Origin: Nymphaea colorata
Taxonomy: Eukaryota > Streptophyta > Magnoliopsida > Nymphaeales > Nymphaeaceae
DNA length: 64,000 nt
Assembly (NCBI RefSeq): GCF_008831285.2
Contig: NC_045147.1
Span: forward strand, 11,225,427-11,289,426
Reading direction: 5' to 3'
The notes beneath the pieces are model-generated. The model had not been told where the DNA came from. It ran no database searches and saw only the letters and a program-made list of their open reading frames with translations. Position numbers and translations under genes: made by a program. This document shows positions 14,542-26,842 of the stretch, piece after piece. The number at the start of each line of letters is the position of its first letter. The stretch's first letter is position 1.

Positions 14542-17426
14542 TCACTGAGATTTCAGGTCCTCGGACGACTTGTGAAGAACTTCTGCATTTCCTGCTGCAG
14601 CCGATCTGGCCTTTCTGATCATCTGCAGAAGCAGTTCACTGTCAAAGATAAACAACCAAGTGCAAAAGAAACTAAAAAATGGAAGTACAACCTTATAAGC
14701 AGAACTATTCAGAGGCCTCAGCTTGGCTAAGGATGCTTTCTGATACCGATAACCCTGAAAAAGATTAATACGAAAAGCATATGAGAATATTTTGATTTCT
14801 CTAGACATGTTAAAGAGAATTGAAAGATTCCATGCACAGTGAAAAGAGAGTGATGACCTTATCAGTTCCATAAATGTAGTCACAGTATGTGAAAACAGAA
14901 GCAAAATTGCTTTGGCTCTTTCCCACAAAGTGATGGTAATCGTGGTATTCTGCACCTCCATAGAATGGAATCAATTTGGTGGGACTCCCGGGGAAATCAT
15001 ATCTGGGTAGAACATGGAAGGACAGATGTCATAAACTTATCAGAGCCAGTGAAGGAGAATCACTGCCTTACATTTATAAGGTTCAAAATGCTCTTTGATC
15101 AAGCACCATATATCAAATGTAGATCATAACTGGTGATCAAGCACAATACCGATTAATATACACATACTGTTAAGTATATATCCGTTCTTGTCACCTTATT
15201 TTTCAAGTTTTCAATTTTAACAAAAAAAATATTTTAATTTGATTTACAAAATGAAAAAAATTTAAAAAGAAAAAAGTAAACCCGGGCAAGCCCTATGTCT
15301 TGCATGAAAGGGCATAAATATGATGCGTATCAGCAGATTCACTCTGATTTGAGTGCTCTATTGACAACTCCGGTTTTAGTAATTATTAAACATACATGAC
15401 CGCTAGTAGCTTAAAGACTTTCAGTAACTGGTAAGCCTGTATCTTACTCATAATTCTAAGGAAATGACATATTTGTTATTTTTTATAATAAAAAGAATTC
15501 GTTAATATGTTTAACGAATTTTGTTTAAATGGTTGGATGTAGAAACCCAACGTTTTCTCTTTAGTCATGTCGTTCATTCTTCAAAAGCAAACTTTTTATT
15601 TTTCCACCTCTGTTTTCTTTCTCACTGGCTTACTTTTTTTCTATCAAAAATTTGCATAGTTCTTGAATCTATAATCTTATGTATACCTTTCCATTTTTAT
15701 GTTTGTTTTAACTCTTAAAACATGTTGTCCTTATTTCTACATATTGTACCATAGTAATAAGGAAACATGTCCTGTCAAAGACTTTCTTGTGTTTCTTTAA
15801 TTGTTCAGTTCTTGAAAGTTCCACGAAGAAAAATACAAACCAAATTGTTAGTTTCTTGTATAGTACTCCTACAAAGAATATTTAATAGTACACATGGCAT
15901 TTATACCCATGGTTTATCTCGCCAAAAGTGGAATTCAGAACTACTCTGTACTCAACTAAAACAAAATTGAGAAAAACATAGGGAAACATTATTTCACTTC
16001 TTATTATTAGTCGAGGTTGTGATAACGATAACAAATGTAGTTACTTTTAAATAGAGTTCTTTGGTAGATATCTGTTTCATTCAATGGGTTTTAGTTGTCG
16101 GGTGTACCACTCCTCAGATCTTGACATAGTTGGAGAGGGGGCTTCGGCCTGATTGGTAGATGTAAGTTGTAATGAGGGAGTAGACTTGGAGTTTTAGTTG
16201 TCCCACTCCTCACTCAGGTCTTGAAGCAATTGAAGAGGGGCTTCGGCCTGATTTGGTAGATGTAAGTTAGATTGTAATGAGAATGAAGAACTGGAGTTTT
16301 TAAACATTGGAAAAGGATTAATTGGATGCATCGGTTGATACAGGTCACTTTTTTATTTATGCTTGTATATTTTCTAGTCTTAAGTTGTTAAGTAATGTGG
16401 GAATTTTACATATTTTCAAGATAAATATAATAATATATTTCTTGGGCAGTTCACAATCGACTCACTTAACAACAGCCTGACAGCCAAAGCGTAAAACAGT
16501 CGACGACGAAGGGGTTTAATTCCTCTTAACACAGAAGCTTTCATGGCTACCCTTACCTAGAGGTACGCGATCATAAGGCAAACATTCAGGAAGAAAGAAA
16601 GAAAGAAAGAGAAAAGGTGAAGGGCTAAGACACAGTAAAGCAAATCGAGGGAAGAGAAAGTAGTAGTACCCACTGTGCGTCTCGATGGCTTCCATCTGGC
16701 GCAGAGCGATCCAGGCGCACAAAGTGAGGACATGGCAGGGGACGATGACCGGACCGGCGATCGTCGGCAACCCCAGCACCAGAACCTCCGCCCAGTGGGC
16801 GTAACTCGCGGAGAAGCCTAAGGGGGCGGTGAACTCGTGGTGGACGCGGTGGATCTTGTCGTAGGCCCACGGCCAGTAGTGCATCCACCTGTGAATCCAG
16901 TAGTTCCCGTAGTCTTCCACCAGGAAGTAAACCACAAGCTGTGCGCCAGTTTCCCAAAGCGACGGCAATGGCAGGCCCGTTCGAATCCCCGACCACTACA
17001 TGAAACAGTAGGAATTCACTACAGCTGCAGAGAAAGTTAAAAGAAGACGACATGGCCGGTAGCAGCAGTAGCAGTGGCAGTGGCAGCTCTCCTTACCTTC
17101 AACAAGGGGTAGGACGTCAACTGCAGGGGAGCGACGACGAGAAGGAGGACAGCCACCACGTCCCTGTAACATTGCACCACGCTGGAGAAGGGCACCCTCA
17201 CATTGGGCTGTATCTTGAACCTGCACAGAACGCTTACCCCCATCGCCTCCATGAGGACCAGAGGGAGAGGGCCGAGGGAGAAGAGGCAGAGCAACAGGAA
17301 GAAGGAGTGGGTGTAAATCTGGAAGTCGGGCATGGTGGCGGAGTATCTGAACCAGAGGGTCTCGGCCGGAGTGAGGGGCCTCCCCAGACTCGCCGCTACT
17401 TCCTCCAAGTTCCGGAACGGCAGCAT
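14542..17426 (-). CDS. SMO1: Sterol C4-methyl oxidase, SMO1 type
   Basis: Five exons on the minus strand: 17426-17097, 16995-16670, 15002-14858, 14754-14692 and 14622-14542. All introns are GT-AG, phases agree and the product is 314 aa. The protein matches plant SMO1-type methylsterol monooxygenase, a membrane di-iron enzyme of the endoplasmic reticulum that oxidises the C4 methyl group of 4,4-dimethyl sterols. Exon 1 holds LWFRYSATMPDFQIY and hydrophobic segments. Exon 2 holds HRWMH, HRVHH and WIALRQMEAIETHSG. Exon 3 holds FYGGAEYHDYHHFVG and FTYCDYIYGTDK. These supply the three histidine boxes of the fatty acid hydroxylase superfamily. The last two exons are a short basic tail typical of the family. 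Length fits the usual ~300 aa. The start is the first methionine before the conserved LWF block. Intron 2 (1.67 kb) holds a tandem duplication. Confidence 0.93.
16091..16301 (+). repeat. Tandem duplication (~105 bp) in SMO1 intron 2
   Basis: Two adjacent diverged units share accactcctca/cccactcctca, gaggggcttcggcctgatt and ggtagatgtaagtt, and both end near ggagttttagttg or ggagttttt. They are non-coding and lie within the second intron of the minus-strand sterol oxidase gene. Confidence 0.75.
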
Positions 17427-17579
17427 CTTCGGCCTTCAGTAAGGAAATGTAACTGAGATCTAGAAGGAAGCGAGGCCCCTCATATGCACCAGAACCGTAG
17501 ATGGAGGACGTACGTAGAACTGTCGTCCGCAAGAAAAGAAAAGATGACAAGTTGACAACTAGTCAAAGGGCTTAAGTAG

Positions 17580-18010
17580 TAGAGATCCAGTTTATGAGTG
17601 GACTCGTTCAAATAATCGAGTTGAGTTCGAGTTGAACACGTAACTGTTGAGTCGAGCTCAAACCTTAATCGAATTTGTCAAGCCTTAATCTAGTCGATAT
17701 ATTCAAACGAGTTTACGAGTTTATCGAACCTTAATTGAGTTGAATTCGACCTCAACACATAACGATGAATATCAATTCTATTCAAACAAATTTATCGAGC
17801 TTTAATATAGTGGAGTTCAAGCTCAACACTTAATGATGAATATCAATTCTATTCAAACGAATTTGCCGAGCCTCAATCAAAACGAGCTCGAGTTCAACAC
17901 GTAACTGCCAAGTCGAACTCGAGCTATTTTCGTTGAGCAATTCTTAAGCTTGAGTTTTCATTAGTCGAATCGAGCTCGAGCTGACCGAACTCGGGCTCGA
18001 CTCGGCTCGT
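17580..18010. repeat. CGAGCTCGAG-type interspersed repeat
   Basis: About 430 bp dense in cgagttgagttcgag, tcgagctcgagc and gactcggctcg. It includes an internal duplication of gatgaatatcaattctattcaaac (near 17765 and 17835). It ends with ctcggctcgtgttcacccctt, the reverse complement of a terminus seen in many plant repeats. A related copy lies at 52945-53385. It sits 150 bp upstream of the SMO1 start codon, so it may be part of or next to the promoter. Confidence 0.65.
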
Positions 18011-18572
18011 GTTCACCCCTTGAGCCAGCGTTAGGTGTCCCCAATTGGTCATGTTCCCGTTCCTAGGGGGAGGGGCACTGGACTGAAAGACAAGCAAAGG
18101 ATCAGGAGGGATGTGAATGAATTCAACCCAACTGTTTCAAAAAAAATTGACAAAATAAAAATGTCATCCAGTAGAATTCATATATATATTTAGATTCCAA
18201 TTCAGATTTAAGATTTAGTTCATATATAGTTGTAAACAAACATCTTATATTCAATATTAATATAGCATATAGGTGTATAGTTTGCCATCCATCCTTTGCA
18301 TATTTTTAGTTTTACAAGCGTATAGGTCGCGGTCAATTATTTTATATATATATATATATAACATACAATAGTAGCCATGATATATAGCCCATGGGGATTT
18401 ATATTTCATATTTTAAAATTATTTTAAAAGAGGATAATTGATTTTAAAGTGAAAACTGTGCCAATATGGGATTTATGTATCTTAATGAGCAAATTAATAC
18501 ATCGCCGGTATTGATATTAATTCAACTGAATTTAGTTAGTAAATTATCGTCAATTGGTCATTGGAGACAGGA
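18011..18572. other. Intergenic DNA
   Basis: AT-rich, with a short TA run near 18345. No gene recognised. Confidence 0.45.
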
Positions 18573-19774
18573 AGAGAGAGAGAGAGAGAGAGAGCCGATA
18601 AAATGGGAATTCATAGCAAAATTTGGGGACAAGAAGTTCCCTAAATACAAGAACAAACCGCAAAAACAAAAATAAAAGACGAATATACAAGACAATCACA
18701 CAGTAAAATGAAAATAAGAAGAGGTGGAGAGAGAGTGGATGGATGGCGCAGCACACCGTAACCGAAAAGCAAAATGGATATCTCCCTGCACCAGACGAGC
18801 CACAACATCTGGCAATGAGAAGGTGCTCCTGAAGACCATGTTGTTGCACTCTTCCCAATGCACCACCAAGAGAAAATGAGCCACAGCCTCCAGACTTGCC
18901 CCCAAGAAGCAGACAGGTGGGGGGAAGGTGAGAAGAGAAAAAGAAGGAGAATGGAGGGTGGGTCTGGGAGGCTGCCAACAAGGGAAGGCCATGTAGAGAC
19001 AAGAACACTCAAGAAGAAAGGAGAAGTAGTAAAAAGGTGGACCCGAGACTCAGCCGCGGCTAGACAAAGGGGACACTGGTTAGCTAAACTGATGACAAGG
19101 CGCCGTAAGTGGTCAAAAGTGTTGACGTGGCCAGCAAGAATAAGTCAGACAAAAGCAATGGCACGAGGAGAAGGGTCTGGAGACCAAAGGGACCGGAGAG
19201 GGAGCAACGCAACAGAAGAACCAAAGGAGGCCAGGTAACAAGAAGAAAAAGTGAATCTCAGGAAATGTGAAAGAGGCCAAGATGGGGGTGCAAAAGAAGG
19301 GATGTCAGCAAGCCGGAGGAAAAGGGGAATGGCAAAAAGTAGGTGGCACCAAAAGTGGGAGGGAGATGTGTGAGAGATGGAACTATTCCAAACACTAGAG
19401 GAAAGCAGGTTAAATTTGAAACAAATGAATAGGGTGATAAGAGCATGCTTAGTTGCCAGACGCCACCACCAAGAACACAAGAAGGATTCACATGCCCGAC
19501 TAAGGTTGGTAACCCTAGCACCCCCAAGCAGACGCGAAAGGACAACCATATCACAACGTGCAAGGCAATCTGAAGGTCAATCACCATTCTAGATAAATTT
19601 ATGAATAATCCTATCAAACCTTCTCAGAACAGCCACAAGAGGTCGAAAGACCGCCAGAACATAAAGGGGGACCGACGAAAGATAATGCTTAGCAAGAGTA
19701 ATACGACCAGGGAGAGAAAACAGTTTACCATGCCAACACTGAAGGCGATTCACAAGCTTCTGCTCCACTCCATT

Positions 19775-20976
19775 TTAAAAGGAGAGAGTAGGAGGCGCTA
19801 GCGTAATATGAAGACCTAAGTAGTCCATGGGCAGGCCACAAACCTTACACCCAAAACAAGCTTCCGCAAGGAGCTCCGTAGTTGGGTCCGCGTGAATGAG
19901 AGGAATGTGGCATTTAGAGGAATTAATAGAAAGACCCGAAATGAGCTCAAAGACCCAAATAATGAGCCAAGTTGTCACAATCTGTTGCCTAGAAGCGTTG
20001 CCAAACAAGAGGAAGTCGTCAACATACTGAAGGGTAGAGAAGGCCTGTAAATGGGGGAGTGAATGTGGCGTGAGGAAGCCAACGACCGTAGCGTGATGAA
20101 ATAACGTAGAAAAGCACTCGGCAACTAAGTTGAAAAGCAAAGGCGATAACGGGCAACCCTGACGGAGGCCGCGATCGAGACAGAAGAAATCTCTACACAT
20201 CCCATTGAAGGTGACTGCAAGCTGGGCCCCAGTGACAAGCGAAATGATCCACTGCCGAAACGATGGACCAAAAGCAAGGCGGGTGAGTAGGTCAGAATGG
20301 AACCCCAACTAACTGAATCAAAGGTCTTAGAGATGTCTAACTTAAGGATGAAGGAAGGAAGACGTAGACAGTATAAAGAGTGAACAACCTCATTGGCCAG
20401 GACAACCGCTTCCTGCAAACGCCGACCCTTGATGAATGCAACTTGTAATGGGTTAATGATAGAAGGCATAACAAGCACAAGTCGTAAGGAAAGCAATTTA
20501 GCAATAATCTTGTAAGGTGTGCCTAAGATGGAGATCGGGCAATAGTGGTTGACGTCCATAGGGTTAGGACGCTTAGGCACCAAGATGCAGGTGACTCAAT
20601 TAAATTCCTTAAGGAAGATGGAGTTGGAGGCAAATTCATCACAAAACGCAAACACATTAGCGCTACAAGCCTCCCAAAAGGTGCGGAAAAATTCTACGGG
20701 AAAACCATCAATGTCGGGCGTCTTACCAGAACCAAGGGCCCAAACAGCATTCTTGATTTCTTGGTGCAGGAAGGGCCGCTCAAGAGAGATCGCACACGAG
20801 ACGAAGAGGGAGGAGAAGGGAAAGTCTGGCAGCGGGGCACGAAAGCGAAGAGGCTTAGAATAGAAATCACAAAAATGGACGGTCAAAGACGGAAGAATGT
20901 CATCACCAAGAAAAACCCTGTGACCAATAACCATGGACTGGAGCAACGCTTGACGGCGTCTCTGAGATGCGGCCAA
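19775..20976 (-). pseudogene. LINE reverse transcriptase domain, broken
   Basis: In minus-strand order: GSGKTPDIDGFPVEFFRTFW (LINE RT block 0/1), then NHYCPISILGTPYKIIAKLL and VAFIKGRRLQEAV, then FILKLDISKTFDSVSW, then DRGLRQGCPLSPLLFNL, then LQYVDDFLLFG carrying the catalytic DD pair, then GLSINSSKC. These are the canonical motifs in the right order. They fall in at least three frames (20976-20596, 20583-20125, 20308-19775), so the gene is frameshifted. Confidence 0.92.
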
Positions 20977-21499
20977 GTGAAAAAATCTAGAATTTTAGTC
21001 TCCATACGAAAGCCAACCCAGCCTAGACCGCTGCTGCCAGTGGATGGACTCCCTAATCCGCCACTCCTAAGGCAAACACTGGAGACAAAGGAGGCGGGAA
21101 GACTGATCCACAGAAATAGTGTCAGAAGACTGGAGGGACAGGATCTCCTCATTCCAACCGACCACCTCAGAAAACTTGCCGCTTCAGAAAATGTGCTTAC
21201 AGGCAAAAATCTCCCTCCTGATGGAGTGCAACTTCCGTTAGAGCCATAAAGTAGCCCACCCACCATTTAGGGATGACATCCACAAAGGACTCATCTCGGA
21301 ACCATCAAAGCTCAAAACGGAACCTAGCATGCCCAGAACTAGCCCTACCCCGAAGAAGGGAAAGGAGCAGCAGACCATGATCAGACAAGTGTCTCGGCCC
21401 AAGAACTAAGGAGGACGAAGGAAAAGCAGAGAACAGCTCAGGCGAGAGGAAGACCCGGTCCAACCTACGGAGAATCGGAGGATTCTTATTGTTGGACCA

Positions 21500-22033
21500 A
21501 GTAAACTAGTCATTACTTAGAGGCACGTCAAAAACACCGAATTTATCAAGGAACAAACGAAAAGCCAACATAAATGGACCAGAAGAGACAGGGGATGAAG
21601 AGTCGTCAGGACTAAGCAAACAATTAAAGTCTCCTGTCAAAAGCCAAGGCGAGGAAATAAGCTGACGAGCATGATGTAGCCCATTCCACAATTGGTCACG
21701 CAAGGCCCCAATGCATGGGCCATAGACGGCAGTAACTAAGACTGGGTCAGAGACCATTGAGAATGACCGAGATAGAATAATAACCAACATGCACCACATC
21801 CCTCGTAAGAGGAGGAGACCAGGCCAGCAAGATGTCCCCAGCGGCACCATTAACAAGGAGAAACCCAAAAGACGGTTGACGCAACAAAGTACGAACACAG
21901 GCGTGAGAAATCACAGACAATTTGGTCTAACCACGATAAGCAAGGAAGGTCCATGCTAACGCACCGAAGAAGAGAGATATCTATGCTTATAACGGGCTCC
22001 CAAGCCCCGCACGTTCCAACATGCAACCCTCAT
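21500..22033 (-). pseudogene. LINE endonuclease domain (APE type), broken
   Basis: An ATG at 22033 on the minus strand opens MRVACWNVRGLGARY, the N-terminal signature of plant L1 ORF2 endonuclease. After a frame break the domain continues with AVYGP and SPWLLTGDFNCLLSPDD, including the TGDFN metal and active-site motif. The enzyme nicks target DNA to prime reverse transcription. Frame breaks make this copy inactive. Confidence 0.85.
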
Positions 22034-22039
22034 GGAGAA

Positions 22040-24345
22040 ACCATGTGAGGGGGCGTACGCCTGGCCACTCTAACAGTACCGGGAGGGAGGATGGAGGCCA
22101 CAGAAGGCCCGATCCTACGCTATTCCCGCTGCAACCTAGTAAGGTTGGAGTGGAAAGTCGGCGCAACAGCGGCAACAAATGAAGAACGCAGAAAATCAAG
22201 TTGTTCTTGAGGAAGCGTGACCTTAAGATAGGCAAGCGCATCTGGAATGGAGATGCCTAACTCAGTGTCTAACAATGGAGAAAAAGGTGGCAACCTATCG
22301 AGCAAGAGAGGACAAACAGAAGGTCCGGTGGTGGGACCAGGCAACCGAGCAAGAGACGGCGGGGAGGACGGGGGGTTAGCGGTGGACGCAGGATCAAAAC
22401 ACAAGGTGGGGAAAAAAGTGTCAACACAAGGGAGGTGGGGGAGGGCAGGGCTAACTGGGGGAAGGGGCAAGCAGGTGGGGTTGCGAGAACAACAGCGGCC
22501 GAGTGCTGGTAGCAATACACGCAGGGAAGGCAAGCTGACGACAATCCAACTGTCAATGGAAATAGTAGAAAACCAGAGCAGGTGGGCAAAGGAGGCGGTC
22601 ATAGATGGCAGGGGGCAAAGGGGGGACGGTAACATGGGTAAGGAGAAAGGAAGAGGCAGCAGATGGAGATTGGCTAACTGTGCAAGACGAATCGACAGAG
22701 GTCAAAGCAACGGAGGCCACAGTCGAGAAAGAGCAAGCAACAATAGTTACCTCAAGGGGGCAACCCCCTGCTGACGGGCTGGCAACCAACTGTGACGGAG
22801 CAAAGGACCGGATGACGCCACGATCAGACGAAGCAGCAAGCAGCACCTCGGGGGAGCATGGTGGAGATCAGGCAGGGCACCACCGAGTAGGCAAGGCCGC
22901 CTTCAGTGGTGAGGGAAGCAAAAGCGGGAGCTGAGGTGGCGAGAACTCGGCAAGCGAAGAAAACTAGTGCGGCAGACCGCCTGGGCTGAAGACCTGCTGG
23001 ATCTCTACCGAGAAAGGCGGATCCCGTGCACTAGGAAAAGCAGGCCCAGGCCAAGGAAGTCCGATAGAACCAAAGAAGATAGAGTTAGCATCCGAAGCAG
23101 GCGACTGAGAAGTAGCTGGTAGAGAAACCTAGACCCAGAAGGAGAAAGCGACCACCGCAAAGCCATGCCTTTGACCGAAAAGTCGTCGATCATTCTGACT
23201 AGCAAGAAAACGGCATCAAGAACACGTGGCTGCCCGATGGCCGTTCAAGATAGTACACCTCTGACACCACCAATGGCCTCATCTGATGCGGATAGAAGCG
23301 ACAGACTGAAGAAGGCTACGTAGCCTAGAAGCACAACGGGAAGAGGGGACACACCAAGGTGAGGGAGTCGGCCTACCAACGGAGATCACCTTGGGGAGCC
23401 TCAGTCGCAAGGAACAATCACCCATCTGCAAAAGGAGAAACAAATAGCGCGTGGGTGGTAGGAACGCCTGGAGGATGCCGCGAGTGTCTTGCAGCTGAAG
23501 CGAGCCAGCAAAAACACAATTGAAGATGGTAGACTGCCAACTGAATGACAGCGCCATAGCCTGATGGACCCCCTTAGGTGAGCAAAGAAAACTGATTGCA
23601 GCACAACAAAACAAACGATTAAGAGGGGGGGGGGATTACCCGGTCTGATCCCACAAAGACTGGGACCACCAACCCAAGCACCCTGTGGTGATCGCAAAGG
23701 AGGAGGAGGAGGGGGGTGGCCATAACACCAACCTGGGTCAAGACCAAAAAAGGCCGGCAAGAAAAACAACGAAGCCAAAGCACACGTGTGTGTCCACCTA
23801 CTGCCAAAGGCAGCTGCGTCTGGACCCGCTCAAAGCCTAAGCTGAGCACGGCCCCGCAGGCTGGTGAGATGCCACTTAGCGCAACGTGAGAGCAAGGCCC
23901 CGAAAAAGGACTGACCAGCTAAGAAAACACTTCAAAAGAAGAAGTGGATAGCACAAGTTGTAACAAGCATTTCAACAAACAGTTGTCGAGTAGGGAGAGG
24001 GCGCAGCAGAGCAAGAAGCAAGAAATGCAGCACTGCAAGCTGAGACGGTTGATGAATGGGAGGGAGGAGGAGCAACGCGCCCAAGGGAGGAGCTGGCGGT
24101 GAAGCAGGTGAGTGGATTCGGGAAAAGAAGTGGTTGGAGGAGGACGCGATTGCCCTGAACTGCAGCCACGGGCAATGCTGAAGGGAAGGAGAGGAGGGAG
24201 TGCAAATCAGAGAGGGAGAGGAACCAATGTGCATCATGAGTGGTCGGAGACGAGGCGCCGCATCTCGGTGCTCCTGAGCTCTATCCGGACGAGCGCCATA
24301 GGAGGGAAGCCTGGCGGGAGTCTCTGAGCAGAGAGAGCCATGCAA
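22040..24345 (-). pseudogene. LINE ORF1 region, degenerate
   Basis: Several minus-strand frames of 65-170 codons, Pro/Ser/Leu-rich, lie 5' of the endonuclease and fill the position of ORF1. I could not confirm a zinc knuckle or a DUF4283 domain. Long plus-strand frames over the same stretch are shadows caused by the GC-rich composition. Confidence 0.45.
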
Positions 24346-24379
24346 GCGAACCCTCGAGAGCGCCGAGAGAGAGAGAGAG

Positions 24380-24417
<38 letters not shown>

Positions 24418-24422
<5 letters not shown>

Positions 24423-24984
24423 CAACCTAGCTTATATTGCCCAACGGAGTTGAGAAATGCAAAACTCAAGAGAGTTGAGCCATCTTAGGAGGGGCCGAGG
24501 CAAAGGGGGTAGTAGGGGCCATGGCCTGCAGCAGGATTTAGTGGAATCTTTTAATCATTTTCACTTGTATACCGTGCCTAGCACGCAAGATGTTTGATGA
24601 AATGTCAGAAAAAATTTAAATCATGTAATGATGCAAACTAAACAATGATACAAGAGTATCCACGTTCAGAGACCTAAGTCGATGAGAGAAAGGTTGCACA
24701 TTGGTCTCATTCATCTAGTGATTCTTCCCTACATCAGCATAAGCCAATGAAGATCATTTGAATAAGTTATTACTGTTTCATAACCTGTCATAAAAGTTGG
24801 GGAGATTCATGAAAGATTGTATCACATTATTCTATGAACCTACCCCGAAAATGGGTTAAGTTCATGGAAAAGTAACGTGTTGCTTATTATTACAAAATAG
24901 TACATTGTAAGTGTCCCATGAAATTTGCCTCAAAATTGAAATAGGTTTTATGGAACAATAGTTTTAGTGTCCGATAAACTTATT
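24418..24984. other. Intergenic DNA between the LINE and the TIR element
   Basis: No coding signal. Plain AT-rich sequence up to the TTA duplication at 24985. Confidence 0.45.
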
Positions 24985-26194
24985 TTAGAGGTTGTTTGAT
25001 TGCTGTCCATTGAGACAGGACAGACAGGACGCCCTGTCCATTACACTTCCTGTCCTCATGGACAATAATGTCTCTTGTCCACTGTTTGATGATTTAAGAA
25101 CATAACACTACATTCTTTTTATCTGGCGTTTGTTTCGCATATGTCTATTCTGTTTGTTTTGTCATATGTCTATTCTGTTTGTTTTGTTCGTTCTGTCTGA
25201 CGTTTGTTTTTGTCTTATCCGATCTATTTGTTCTGTCCGTTGTTTTGTGTGTTGCATGGTTAGTTATGTCTGTCCTGTCTAGTGTTTATTTATGTTCTGT
25301 TCGAATTGTCTGTTATATTCGGTGTTTGTATCTTCTATAATCAGTTTTGGCTATTACATTTGTTTTGTCCGCTAAATATGATATCTTATTTTCTGAATAT
25401 GTTATATCAAAACAAGTATAAAATTCATAACAACATGTTATATGCAAATCAATGCATTCGATAACATGATTCATACTATTATAGCAAAATCAACTCTTTC
25501 AATAGAGGCATATATATACATCATTACTGTAAAGTGTTCAAACTTCTATATAATTACCAATATTAAGTAAAAATACAAAATACAAATAGTCTAAAATGTT
25601 CAACTGTTATAAGCCATATGTTGGAGTACATTGATACAAAAATACGGTTCCTATATAGTCATCTTCTGTCCTACACTACTCTTTCCATCGAAGTCATGTA
25701 ATACTTAAGAAGAAGCAACACCAACTGGTTCCTGCATTTCATAAATTGAAAAGACAAACAAATAATTAGATAATCGCCATAAAGTAATAAAATAATCAAG
25801 TATAATTAAAACAATGTCATATAATATAGTGAGAATGTTAGACAATGAGTATATTACTTGAAACATAATCAAAAGGCACTGGAATCCAATTTATGAATAA
25901 TAATATTGAATGAAGATGTCCTTTTGCAAATTACGAAAGTGCTGGAATCCAATTTATGCACTAAAGCAAAACGTATGAATCACCTTATCAAAAGGGAGAG
26001 AGTAACAGATGGGCACTTACCTTATCAAAAGCATAAAAAAGGCGCATAGGGAATTTACAAATGTCCATACTCTTAAAAAAGAAAAATCAAAACAGGCAAA
26101 TTATCAAGAGGTTTTGATTTCTACCAACATGTTCTATCAGTAATGAAAGACCACAAACAAATTATTGGGAGTTAGTGGAAACCCACCATTGTAT

Positions 26195-26616
26195 ATGCAG
26201 CAGAAGTGATTCGATCCTTGAATTTGCAATGCCCAACTTATGTTTGCAACATCATTTCCACCCCCAATTCAGCCATTCGAGTATTCTCAAACAGACAAGA
26301 GTGGAAACAGGCTCTCAGGAATGCTCTTGAAGCTAGAAACCGGATGCTGAAGCTCTCCTGTTATAGACAATATGTCTGCCTTTACAAATGGAATCAATTT
26401 GTACTGGAGACAGGCGATTCTGATCCATTTTCTATGAATGAAATGGACCCTTTACAAATGATAGAGTCTGGTTTTGATGTTCTATCTAAAGAATGCAAAC
26501 AAAGTGATCCTTCACGACCCCAGTTTGGGGTTTCTAGGAAGAATGAATCTAGACATTTTGGTGCTTGTAAGGAACAGCTTCATGTTATGCCATTCATATT
26601 ATACCAACGCAATTAA
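26195..26616 (+). pseudogene. Unrecognised exon-like fragment inside the TIR element
   Basis: A frame open from just after a good acceptor (ttgtatatgcag, ending 26200) reads NRQEWKQALRNALEARN, YRQYVCLYKWNQFVLETG and MIESGFDVLSKECK. It has the balanced composition of a real soluble protein, with helical, charged segments. I do not recognise the family. It has no start codon of its own near the acceptor and no identified partner exons. It lies inside a transposable element with no transposase, so I read it as a captured host-gene exon. Confidence 0.4.
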
Positions 26617-26842
26617 ATCACATAAAATAAATTGCAAAAAATTTACAAAGGATCAGGACATATCAAAATACAGAAGAATTTGTGGTTGTGATTAACTGAA
26701 TCATCATCGTTCAAATCAGTGATAGCACAAAAACTGCAGCCTTTTATAGGTGCTCAGTTATGGGCCAGTGATTCTGTCCCTCAAATCTGCCTTTTTTGGA
26801 CTTGGGCTTGATGCCTGTCAGAGCATCCATGGCTGTCCTTAA

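Larger units (their letters stand above)
18573..24417 (-). mobile_element. LINE (L1-like non-LTR retrotransposon), decayed
   Basis: Minus-strand element of about 5.8 kb. Order in its own sense: CT-rich 5' leader (24417-24360), GC-rich ORF1 region (about 24345-22050), endonuclease, reverse transcriptase, a zf-RVT-like C-terminal region (about 19000-18700), 3' UTR, and a CT-run tail (18594-18573). No LTRs are present and the domain order EN-RT is that of plant L1 elements. Frames are broken many times, so it is dead. GC content is clearly higher than in the flanks. Both ends abut (GA)n on the plus strand, so exact borders and target duplications are not definable. Confidence 0.85.

Noticed and set aside
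14542-14961. SMO1 last exons read as a single 139-codon frame
   Set aside because: The uninterrupted frame includes intron sequence. GT-AG introns at 14857-14755 and 14691-14623 give the family sequence GTDKGYRYQKASLAKL and a short basic tail.
16996-17550. 184-codon minus-strand frame and a 134-codon plus-strand frame over SMO1 exon 1
   Set aside because: Wrong frames over the exon that encodes LWFRYSATMPDFQIY. The splice structure and motifs support the frame starting at 17426.
20545-22934. Long plus-strand frames (up to 234 codons) antisense to the LINE
   Set aside because: They are shadows of GC-rich LINE coding sequence. The minus strand carries the endonuclease and RT motifs.
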